Shown piece after piece: positions 1-6,603 of a stretch of 64,000 nt of DNA. Position numbers and translations under genes: made by a program. Below the pieces are notes generated by a model. That model ran no database searches. It was given only the letters and a program-made list of their open reading frames with translations, and was not told the origin of the DNA. The DNA is taken from the NCBI GenBank assembly GCA_965369815.1, contig CBDUQS010000001.1, positions 10,313 through 74,312 of the forward strand. Direction: 5' to 3'. Each line of letters opens with the position of its first letter. Positions within the stretch are counted from its first letter, which is position 1. The DNA comes from DAOWGG01 sp965369815. GTDB taxonomy: Bacteria; Patescibacteriota; Gracilibacteria; UM-FILTER-43-11.

Positions 1-602
1 CGATTTTGACAATCCTCACATAAGCTTCGCTCTTTGCCAGTGTAAAAATTCACCAAATCTTCATGGAATTTTTTACGATCTTCAGGGCCACCAATCGTAT
101 TGATCTGAAGCTTCAGTCGATCCGCAATGCCAAGATCTTGATTGATCTTGTGGGCGAGATAAATGATTTGTGCATCCACCGCTGGATCTTGCTCACCAAT
201 TACCTCAAATCCCAATTGGTGAAATTGACGATAGCGACCTTTCTGAGGACGACTGTATCGGAAAAATGGTTCAAAATAGTAAAGCTCTACCGGTTGTGGC
301 AGCTGATACATGCCGTGCTGTAAATAAGCTCGTACGGTGCCGGCGGTTCCTTCAGGACGCAAAGCCATTCGCTTCCCGCTTTTGCTCTCAAAAATAAACA
401 TTTCCTTCTCCACAATGTCCGTCGCTTCCCCCAAGCTATGAGTAAAAACATCAACGTTCTCAAACATGGGCGTGCTGATACGACGAAAACCCGCTTCACG
501 ACAGCGATGTCGAACCACCTTTTTTATAAATGAAAAATAAAGGTGATCATCAGGAAGAATGTCGTGAGTGCCTTTCGAACTTTGATACTTGGGAGAGCTC
601 AT
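1..602 (-). CDS. hisS: Histidyl-tRNA synthetase, N-terminal part (runs off the window)
   Basis: Charges tRNA(His) with histidine in the cytoplasm. The reading frame is open from an ATG at 602-600 to the window edge, so about 200 N-terminal residues are visible and the C terminus is missing. The product opens with the family's K-G-T-H-D-I-L-P block (residues 9-17). It has LRPEGTAGTVRAY at 81-93, which binds ATP and amino acid, and the class II motif 2 GRYRQFHQLGFEVIG at 122-136. The end of the visible part, with CEDCQNR, lies in the usual region after motif 2. The start follows about 100 bases of non-coding DNA downstream of the substrate-binding protein gene, on the same strand. The family call is secure. 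Confidence 0.95.
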   Translation of the reverse strand, partial: MSSPKYQSSKGTHDILPDDHLYFSFIKKVVRHRCREAGFRRISTPMFENVDVFTHSLGEATDIVEKEMFIFESKSGKRMALRPEGTAGTVRAYLQHGMYQLPQPVELYYFEPFFRYSRPQKGRYRQFHQLGFEVIGEQDPAVDAQIIYLAHKINQDLGIADRLKLQINTIGGPEDRKKFHEDLVNFYTGKERSLCEDCQN

Positions 603-709
603 AGGTTGAAAAATTAAGGAAATTAATCACTAACTATTACCATATCATAAAATGTATATGTGTACAACATAATAGCTCAGAGCTCATATCCTAAACCCGA
701 GATCAGAGA

Positions 710-2173
710 TTATTTTACATCCCTCGCAAGAACGAGTCCGTCGAGACGAGGTTCCCATACAATTCCTTTCTTAAGGGCGTAAAGTCTTGATGACTCGAAG
801 AGGGGAATTCCAATAAGATCCTTATCAACCAATTCCATAATCTGCTGCAGAGTTTGAAGGCGAATTTCGGGGTTGAGTTCCTGACGGCTTTTTTCAATCA
901 ATTTATTCACAAAGACATTCTTATATCGCCCATTATTAAATTCGCCCTCGCTATGAATAAAGTTATCTAAAAAGTCACCCGCATCCCCATTTTCCGCCTG
1001 CCAGCCAATCACGAAAAGCTGAGATTCATTGTTTTTAATGCGATCCAAAAGTTCTTCGGGGGGGATAACGTTGTCTTCCACCAAGAAGCCGGCATCTAAA
1101 AGCTGTTTTTTTACGTAATCGGTAAGTGTTCGATAGGTGGCCAAAGAGTCGAGAGTGATTTTTTTACGTTGTTCACCAAATAAGTTCTTCGCTCGTTTTT
1201 CTTCCGAAAATTCAGGAGCGGATATAGTGGGGTTGTATCCAAAAACTCCAGGAGCAATGAATTGAGAAACCTGACGCACAAAGTCGTTACCAATTTCTTC
1301 AATACGATCGGGATTAAAAATGCTTTGAATGGCTTCACGAATCGAACGATCGGCAAGAAGAGAGTCATCTAGCTTAAACATCATAAAATTCACCTCCAGG
1401 CTATAGCTGGTTTTTACTTGATCTTGAGGAAGGCTAAGCGCTTGATCACGTGGAACGGCTACAAGAATATCAATTAAATCTTTTTCAAAATCAGTTTGTC
1501 GTTGGTTTTTATTCTTAACAACAGAGTAATTCACATTCTTATAAGTGGGCATTCGCCCCCAGTAATCCATGTAAGCTGAAAGGGAGAGGTTACTTCCTTT
1601 TTCCCAATTTTCTACACGATAGGGCCCAGTTCCCATTTGCTCCTTAGGAGAAATAAAGAATTTAGTTAATTTTGAAAGAATCAAAGGATCCGATTCCTTG
1701 GTAATAATTTGAATTGAAAAGGGATCGATAATTTTAATTTCATCAATGGTGCTCAGTAGGCTTTCCATCTGACTACCTCCGTTTTTAAGGGCATTATCAA
1801 GACTACTGACAACACTATCAGCATTAAAAGGAGTTCCATCATGAAAGGTAACATCTTTACGAAGTTTGAATTCCCAAATCGTTGGATCTAGATTACCCCA
1901 AGATACCGCCAAGGCAGGGACTATTCTTAGATTTCGGTCAAAACCAACTAACCCTTCGTAAACATTAGCGGTTCGAATCTGATTATTAAGATTTAGGCTG
2001 TGTTGAGAAAGGTTGGTGGCAGGGGTATTAAGAACAATCTCGAGAGTACCACTTTCAAATCGTTGAGGCCCAAGTATTTTATTAGGAAGAGTGGTAAAGA
2101 AAAAGCCTTTATTAAGAAAAACAATAAGGGCGGCAAGAATGAGGAATCCGATAAAATAATCTTTTTTTGTCAT
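710..2173 (-). CDS. ABC-type oligopeptide/dipeptide substrate-binding protein, membrane anchored
   Basis: A 487-residue protein of the SBP_bac_5 (DppA/OppA) family, which captures peptides outside the membrane for an ABC importer. Residues 7-25 form a hydrophobic segment that acts as an uncleaved anchor; there is no lipobox cysteine. After it come family landmarks: the LVGFDRNLRIVPALAVSW region near 75-95, and FKLRKDVTFHDGTPFNADSV near 100-120, close to the family pattern. Length is normal to slightly short. No permease or ATPase gene lies nearby, so its transporter must be encoded elsewhere, or the protein has another role such as signal sensing. It reads toward hisS. A terminator-like hairpin sits just upstream and belongs to the preceding gene. 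Family secure; substrate unknown. Confidence 0.88.
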   Translation of the reverse strand: MTKKDYFIGFLILAALIVFLNKGFFFTTLPNKILGPQRFESGTLEIVLNTPATNLSQHSLNLNNQIRTANVYEGLVGFDRNLRIVPALAVSWGNLDPTIWEFKLRKDVTFHDGTPFNADSVVSSLDNALKNGGSQMESLLSTIDEIKIIDPFSIQIITKESDPLILSKLTKFFISPKEQMGTGPYRVENWEKGSNLSLSAYMDYWGRMPTYKNVNYSVVKNKNQRQTDFEKDLIDILVAVPRDQALSLPQDQVKTSYSLEVNFMMFKLDDSLLADRSIREAIQSIFNPDRIEEIGNDFVRQVSQFIAPGVFGYNPTISAPEFSEEKRAKNLFGEQRKKITLDSLATYRTLTDYVKKQLLDAGFLVEDNVIPPEELLDRIKNNESQLFVIGWQAENGDAGDFLDNFIHSEGEFNNGRYKNVFVNKLIEKSRQELNPEIRLQTLQQIMELVDKDLIGIPLFESSRLYALKKGIVWEPRLDGLVLARDVK

Positions 2174-2195
2174 TTTGATTGCTAATGTTTTATTT

Positions 2196-2223
2196 AAAAA
2201 CCCCGATAGGTTATCGGGGTTTA
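2196..2223 (-). terminator. Intrinsic terminator of the STAS gene
   Basis: An 8-bp perfect stem (CCCCGATA / TATCGGGG) with a short loop, followed on the minus strand by a run of T. It lies 31 bases beyond the stop codon of the STAS-domain gene and just before the peptide-binding protein gene. Confidence 0.85.
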
Positions 2224-2253
2224 TTATATCTAAGTAAGGAATGTCTGTCGACC

Positions 2254-2937
2254 TTAAGCAACAGGGGGAGTTTGAGGCGTTTCTGATGCAGGTGCAGGTT
2301 CAGCAGGAGCTTCCGCTACAGGTGCTTCAGGAGCAGGTGCAGGTTCAGCAGGAGCTTCCGCTATAGGTGCTTCAGGAGCAGGTGCAGGTGCAGGTTCAGC
2401 AGGAGCTTCCGCTACAGGTGCTTCAGGTGCAGGTGCAGGTTCAGCAGGAGCTTCCGCTACAGGAGCTTCCGCTACAGGTGCCACTTCAGCTACAGGCTCA
2501 GGACTCACAGCAGGCTCAGCAGGAGCAGGAGTAGGTGCCGCTTGTGTTGTTGGAGTTACTGGTGCCGCAGAAACACTATTGCCAAGGGCTAATTTTGCTT
2601 CCTCAAGGCTGTCATGAATATTAATAATTTGAGTAATTCCTACTACTTTTAAAATATCAAGAATATTGGCACGGGGACGAGCGATTACCACTTGCCCTCC
2701 TTTTCCTGCAACACGAGAATACCAATCGGTTACATATCCAATTGATTTTGAATTCATGTAGGCTAGTTCAGAAAAATCCAAAAGTAGATAAGGGGTTTCG
2801 CTCCCATCAATCACTTCATAGATTTTTTTAGCCTCTTCATCCACATTGGTTTCATCCAACTGGCCCACAAAACCGATCACCTTAATAGGTTTTCCGTTTG
2901 CATCTTCGTCCTGAATAGTAATTTGAACTTCTGCCAT
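2254..2937 (-). CDS. STAS-domain anti-sigma factor antagonist with a Pro/Ala-rich repeat tail
   Basis: A 227-residue cytoplasmic protein. Residues 1-115 form a STAS domain of the SpoIIAA/RsbV type, which in known systems binds an anti-sigma kinase and is switched by serine phosphorylation. The YLLLDFSELAYMNSKSIGYV stretch matches the strand-loop-helix that carries the phospho-serine; here the usual Asp-Ser-Ser-Gly is Asn-Ser-Lys-Ser. Residues from about 120 to the end are a low-complexity tail built from repeats of EAPVAEAPAEPAPAP. The gene sits directly downstream of the anti-sigma kinase-like gene on the same strand, as expected for a partner-switching pair. No matching sigma factor or phosphatase is visible here, so the output could be non-transcriptional. 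The tail is unusual for this family. Confidence 0.85.
   Translation of the reverse strand: MAEVQITIQDEDANGKPIKVIGFVGQLDETNVDEEAKKIYEVIDGSETPYLLLDFSELAYMNSKSIGYVTDWYSRVAGKGGQVVIARPRANILDILKVVGITQIINIHDSLEEAKLALGNSVSAAPVTPTTQAAPTPAPAEPAVSPEPVAEVAPVAEAPVAEAPAEPAPAPEAPVAEAPAEPAPAPAPEAPIAEAPAEPAPAPEAPVAEAPAEPAPASETPQTPPVA
2270..2520 (-). repeat. In-frame tandem repeats coding for the Pro/Ala tail
   Basis: Units made of GCAGGTGCAGGTTCAGC plus GGAGCTTCCGCTAC recur about four times with small variations in the 3' half of the STAS gene. They code for repeated APEAPVAEAPAEPAP peptides. Such a tract can expand or contract by slippage. Confidence 0.85.
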
Positions 2938-2994
2938 TTTTCTTTTGTTTTAAGTGTTATAAGTTGTAAATTGATTCAAAGATCTAAGATCTAA

Positions 2995-3018
2995 GACCTG
3001 CCTGCCGGCAGGCAGGTC
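2995..3018. repeat. Perfect 24-bp GC-rich palindrome
   Basis: A perfect inverted repeat with arms GACCTGCCTGCC and GGCAGGCAGGTC and no loop, in an otherwise AT-rich gap between the kinase-like gene and the STAS gene. No T-run follows on either strand, so it is not a typical terminator. It resembles short dispersed palindromes of CPR genomes. Two GATCTAAG copies lie beside it at 2980-2993. Confidence 0.8.
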
Positions 3019-3025
3019 AGAAATA

Positions 3026-3610
3026 TTAAAGTTGCTCTCCTTCCTCTAAATACTTTACCACATGAACTGTTAGACCACCTTGTTCATTGTCTTTGAATTC
3101 AAGTACATCTGTCCAGTTGGCCACAATTTGAGGAAGGCCACGACCACGAATAGAAGTCATTTGAGTGGGATCCATATTTTTCCTCTCCTCAATAAGGGCA
3201 GTCATTTCTTGGGCTGATTTTTTACTAGGTCCTGTTCCGGTATCTTCAGCAAAAATTTCAATACTTTTACCTTTTTGGCTTACAAAGGTGATCTTTACAT
3301 CCTTCCCAGCAGCAGAGCCAAATTCAATCGCATTATTAACTAATTCATCAACCACTGATTGAAAACGGAAAGCCCATTGCTCAGAGAATCCTGTCATATT
3401 TCGAACCACATTCATCGTAAAATCACGAAGCCCTGATATAAAGTAGGCATTCGTTGGAATAATGATAGCAATTTTTATAGGAACCTCTCCCTCGGAATTA
3501 GCCTTATTAATCACACTTTGTTCCTCCGGATGTGTTGGATCAGGAGTCGGTGCACTAACGGGAGCAGGAGCAGGAGGGGTTGCCTGTGGGGTAGTATTAT
3601 CTCCATCCAT
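3026..3610 (-). CDS. Anti-sigma regulatory factor, HATPase_c_2 kinase (RsbW/SpoIIAB-like)
   Basis: A 194-residue protein with a GHKL-type ATPase domain. In the family this phosphorylates a STAS partner and sequesters a sigma factor. Residues 1-40 are Pro/Ala/Thr-rich and look disordered. The domain follows: the N-box is DELVNNAIEFGS (the helix with the Mg-binding Asn), the G1 box is EDTGTGPS, and the G2-like glycines lie in SIRGRGLPQIVANW near residue 155. Length is slightly above the family norm because of the N-terminal extension. The gene precedes the STAS gene by 88 bases on the same strand, so the two probably form a switch. Its Pro/Ala-rich N-terminus mirrors the Pro/Ala-rich C-terminus of its partner. 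Confidence 0.85.
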   Translation of the reverse strand: MDGDNTTPQATPPAPAPVSAPTPDPTHPEEQSVINKANSEGEVPIKIAIIIPTNAYFISGLRDFTMNVVRNMTGFSEQWAFRFQSVVDELVNNAIEFGSAAGKDVKITFVSQKGKSIEIFAEDTGTGPSKKSAQEMTALIEERKNMDPTQMTSIRGRGLPQIVANWTDVLEFKDNEQGGLTVHVVKYLEEGEQL

Positions 3611-3704
3611 AATTAAATGTTTTTTTAACCTTTCTATTTATTTTATCATTTTTTCCCCAAAATATCAAGGGGTTTCACTGGTTTTTAGTGCTTTTAGCCA
3701 ACGT

Positions 3705-4688
3705 TTATTCAGATTCCAAAACGCCTCCAGATATTAAACGTAAATCTTCGGGCGGCCAAAGAACAATTAAAACACGTCCACTAATGTTTTCCTCACTAAT
3801 GTAAGGAGTGTAGTTCTCGTCAATCGGTGAGAACCAATGTCGGGAGTCATTGCTGTGATTGCGGTTGTCTCCTAATGCAAAATAATACCCTTCAGGAATC
3901 TTGAACTCATCCTCTCCAGGAGTTTTTTTGAAATAAGTATGAAATTTATTTTCTTCATTTAAGTAATTCTCATCTAACTCCACAAATTCATCACCTTCAA
4001 GTGCTTTTAAATAAGTTCGTCCATTTTCTATTCGAATAATATCTCCAGGGATCCCAATAATTCTTTTAACAAAATATTCTGGCCCCGTTGAATTATAGAT
4101 TCGTATCGAATAGCTTTCGTTAGGGCGACCTTGAATCGCAATAGCCTCCTGATCAACCTCATCGTTACTAACTAATTTTTTAGTAGAATGATTCCAGCTT
4201 AAATCCGCAGAGCTTCCATTGTCTTTCTGACCGCTGGACTGAAAATAGATCAAATCATTCTCGCGAACCCTATCTTGGCAAAACCATAGGCGTCGTACGA
4301 GTTCATTTTGGCAGTAAAATACTTTTTTATTCGCTTTTAGATCGCTAATATCAAGCATTCCCAATCCTTGATCGTCGGTAATAACCGTTTCATCGAATTT
4401 ATAGGAATATTTGTTGGTAATAGGGGGGAGAAAGACAATAGGGTCCCCACGGTTAGGCTCGCCAAGATGATAACTAAGTTTATCGATTAAAATAAATTCA
4501 TTATTATGAAGTGTGTCAGCCATAGAAGAGCCAATCACTCGAAACGGAGATATGAGGAAAGTGCGAATCAGAACAACTAAAACAATAATAACAACCGCAT
4601 TGTAAAGAATATCGGCCAAAAAAAGACCGAATTCCTTCAACGGGCGCTTGAAATAATTTTTATGATTTGGCTTTTTATGCAGTTTCAT
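3705..4688 (-). CDS. lepB: Signal peptidase I with a large internal insertion
   Basis: Removes signal peptides from secreted proteins at the outer face of the cytoplasmic membrane. It has 327 residues. A transmembrane anchor spans about residues 28-46. Catalytic Ser55 lies in GSSMADTL and general-base Lys208 in YFVKRIIGIPGD. The GDNRNHSNDSRHW box (S26 family box E) is near residue 275. Between the RGDPIVF strand and the Lys box lies an insertion of roughly 110 residues (about 90-200), longer than in most bacterial enzymes. It contains a CQNELVRRLWFCQD segment with two cysteines. The gene is alone, divergent from the next gene. The many secreted proteins in the window make an active enzyme essential. 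Function secure. Confidence 0.95.
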   Translation of the reverse strand: MKLHKKPNHKNYFKRPLKEFGLFLADILYNAVVIIVLVVLIRTFLISPFRVIGSSMADTLHNNEFILIDKLSYHLGEPNRGDPIVFLPPITNKYSYKFDETVITDDQGLGMLDISDLKANKKVFYCQNELVRRLWFCQDRVRENDLIYFQSSGQKDNGSSADLSWNHSTKKLVSNDEVDQEAIAIQGRPNESYSIRIYNSTGPEYFVKRIIGIPGDIIRIENGRTYLKALEGDEFVELDENYLNEENKFHTYFKKTPGEDEFKIPEGYYFALGDNRNHSNDSRHWFSPIDENYTPYISEENISGRVLIVLWPPEDLRLISGGVLESE

Positions 4689-4760
4689 ACAGGGAAATTA
4701 ACGCCCATAAAGATTAAAGGGATTTTAAGTTATTTACAAGGTTTTTCATTTTTGCAATAA

Positions 4761-4841
4761 TGGTAGCGATAAAAATAAAAAAAATACCATTGGATAATCT
4801 GTAAAATCTTTTAATCAGGTTAATCAGTGGTCGAAAATAAA
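4761..4841 (+). repeat. Upstream copy of an imperfect direct repeat (copy 1)
   Basis: Contains TGGTAGCGAT, then AATACCATTGGATAATCTG, then TTAATCAGTGGTCGAAAA. It matches copy 2 at 5428-5522 over most of its length, with gaps. It ends immediately before the start codon of the PH-like gene. Confidence 0.75.
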
Positions 4842-4842
4842 A

Positions 4843-5418
4843 ATGATCGTCGATAAAATTATATTTGCAAAACATCTTGAGAAAGGAGAAAAGATCCTCT
4901 ATTCAGTGCATAAGCATTGGATTGAAATGATGAAATCTGGAATAGAGGTGGGGTTTTTCGGACTTCTCCTTCCATGGACACTGTATTCAATTGGGTTTAA
5001 TACTGAGTTATTCTTTTGGGTGGCGGTGTTTTGGTCTATCTTTGCTTACATTCGTTTTATATACATATTGATCGATTGGTATTCAGATACGTGGCTGATC
5101 ACCACAATGAGTATTATTACTATTGAGTGGAAAGGGATTTTTAGTAACAATGCCGCTCGTCTTGGCTATGAAGATGTGGAGGGGGCAGCCTATGAGATTC
5201 AGGGGTTTTGGGGAACAATTTTGCGTTACGGGCACATGACACTTCGAGTAATGTCGGGATCTCATGCACAACTTAAAAACGTCGCCAATCCAAAAAAAGC
5301 AGAATTGGCGATCGCCCGCTTCCAAGATCAGTTCTTAAATGATCGAAACATGCAAGACACTGATAGTTTAAAGGCCCTTCTTTCTAGTTTAGTCGCTCAT
5401 CATAACCGAAATAAATAA
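4843..5418 (+). CDS. Bacterial PH-like (bPH_2/YdbS-type) membrane protein
   Basis: A 191-residue protein of unknown function. Residues 30-55 and 58-80 form two adjacent hydrophobic segments, probably a membrane hairpin. They are followed by a soluble domain (about 85-165) containing SDTWLITTMSIITIEWKGIF and RLGYEDVEGAAYEIQGFWG. This is the arrangement of the bacterial PH-like domain in membrane proteins: W-x-L-T-x-R-like strand, a hydrophobic strand, then a D-V-x-G loop. The last 30 residues are polar. It is preceded and followed by the two copies of an imperfect direct repeat and is not obviously in an operon with its neighbours. The domain assignment is by pattern and moderately sure. Confidence 0.65.
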   Translation: MIVDKIIFAKHLEKGEKILYSVHKHWIEMMKSGIEVGFFGLLLPWTLYSIGFNTELFFWVAVFWSIFAYIRFIYILIDWYSDTWLITTMSIITIEWKGIFSNNAARLGYEDVEGAAYEIQGFWGTILRYGHMTLRVMSGSHAQLKNVANPKKAELAIARFQDQFLNDRNMQDTDSLKALLSSLVAHHNRNK

Positions 5419-5427
5419 ATCGCCCAG

Positions 5428-5522
5428 TGGCAGCGATATCCAATGCCTCTAAAAACAAAAAAATACCATTGAATAATCTGTGTAACCCTTGAAATCAGCT
5501 TAATCAGTGGTCAAAAACAAAA
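5428..5522 (+). repeat. Downstream copy of an imperfect direct repeat (copy 2)
   Basis: Contains TGGCAGCGAT, AATACCATTGAATAATCTG and TTAATCAGTGGTCAAAAA, matching copy 1 at 4761-4841. It lies just upstream of the HEPN-like gene, so each of two consecutive genes has the same leader. Confidence 0.75.
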
Positions 5523-5541
5523 ACAAAAATACAATTCAAAT

Positions 5542-5946
5542 ATGAAAATTTTCCTAATTATTGTGACAGCATTTGTCGCAATTGATGTCCTGATTGTCTC
5601 TTATGTCATCTGGCGTCGATCACGAAAAAAAATCCCAGAAAAAGATCTCCAGCACGTTCAAAAGACATGGAAGGCGATCATTCGTCAAAAAGATAAAAAG
5701 CACGCTATTTTAGATGCAGATAAGTTGCTGGATCACGCCCTTTATTTGCATGGATACAGGGGGAACTTAGGGGGGAAATTAAAAAAAGCCGCCCCACTTT
5801 TCAAAAATATTAATAAGGTGTGGGCCGCCCATAAAATACGGAACAATATTGCCCATCAAATCAATTACGATGTAGATGAAAAAACTTACCGAAATGCAAT
5901 GATAACTTTCAAGCAGGCTTTTCGTGATTTAAAAATGTTCAAATAG
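5542..5946 (+). CDS. Membrane-anchored HEPN-like protein
   Basis: A 134-residue protein. Residues 2-23 form a transmembrane helix followed by RRSRKK, which places the rest in the cytoplasm. The remainder is predicted all-helical and ends with KIRNNIAHQINYDVDEKTYRNAM. The R-N-N-I-A-H at residues 100-105 fits the R-x4-6-H signature of HEPN domains, which in active members is an RNase active site. The first helix (DLQHVQKTWKAII, ADKLLDHAL) fits a short HEPN fold. No nucleotidyltransferase (MNT) or antitoxin partner is adjacent; it is followed 5 bases later by a CoaE-like kinase. Whether it cleaves RNA or only binds nucleotides is unknown. Family call moderate. Confidence 0.6.
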   Translation: MKIFLIIVTAFVAIDVLIVSYVIWRRSRKKIPEKDLQHVQKTWKAIIRQKDKKHAILDADKLLDHALYLHGYRGNLGGKLKKAAPLFKNINKVWAAHKIRNNIAHQINYDVDEKTYRNAMITFKQAFRDLKMFK

Positions 5947-5950
5947 ATTT

Positions 5951-6547
5951 ATGATTCTTGGTATTACTGGTATTAGCGGCTCAGGAAAACACACAGTAGC
6001 TCAAGTCCTCAAAAAAAGAGGGTGGGTCGTTTTGGATGCTGATAAAATGGCTCATAATTCTTATCGACCTTACACGAGCGTTTGGAAGGGGATTGTAAAA
6101 GAGTTTGGAGAGGAAATTTTAAACGAGAATGACACGATTAACCGTGTTAAGTTAGGTAAAATTGTATTCAATGCAGCAGATCCAGAAGGGGCAAAAATCG
6201 CTCTGGAAAAACTCAATAAAATCACCCATCCTTACGTAAAGCGAAAGATAAAAGACACCATTCATCGCCATTTCAGGCGAGGTTCTAATATCGCCGTGGT
6301 AGTTGCTCTTTGGAGAGAGTCAGGGATCGAGGCTTGTTGTGAGAAAATGCTGCTAATTAAGGCAAAATCAGAACTTAGAATGTATCGAACACAAAAGCGT
6401 GATGGAATTTCAGAGGAAACTTATCACATGCGAATTAAGAGTCAGACGGAGCCAAAAGATCCGAATTTTACCATTGAAAATAATAAGGGTATGAAAGAAT
6501 TGACGCAGGCTGTTAACAAGCTTGCAGAAAAGTTAGAAGGAAAATAG
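5951..6547 (+). CDS. Dephospho-CoA kinase-like P-loop kinase
   Basis: A 198-residue protein resembling CoaE, which phosphorylates dephospho-CoA in the last step of coenzyme A synthesis. Landmarks are the P-loop GISGSGKHT at 7-15, the LDADKMAH motif at 32-39, an INRVKLGKIVF lid-region motif and an ITHPYVKRKI motif. Two features depart from CoaE: the P-loop has His14 where Ser or Thr normally follows the Lys, and the usual PLLFE segment is replaced by VALWRESGIEACC. Substrate may therefore differ. The start is 5 bases after the stop of the HEPN-like gene, suggesting co-transcription. A consensus promoter follows the stop codon, so the next gene is separately expressed. Confidence 0.7.
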   Translation: MILGITGISGSGKHTVAQVLKKRGWVVLDADKMAHNSYRPYTSVWKGIVKEFGEEILNENDTINRVKLGKIVFNAADPEGAKIALEKLNKITHPYVKRKIKDTIHRHFRRGSNIAVVVALWRESGIEACCEKMLLIKAKSELRMYRTQKRDGISEETYHMRIKSQTEPKDPNFTIENNKGMKELTQAVNKLAEKLEGK

Positions 6548-6576
6548 TTGACAAAAAGCGTAAAAATCATTATGAT
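6548..6576 (+). promoter_or_regulatory. Sigma-70-type promoter of the first WG-repeat gene
   Basis: TTGACA at 6548-6553, a 17-base spacer and TATGAT at 6571-6576. Transcription would start near 6583, about 20 bases before the ATG at 6604. Confidence 0.8.
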
Positions 6577-6603
6577 AATCACCTTTTTGTTAACCCCCTC
6601 CGT

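Noticed and set aside
4761..5522. Transposon bounded by direct repeats around the PH-like gene
   Set aside because: No transposase and no inverted termini; the second repeat looks like a leader of the next gene.
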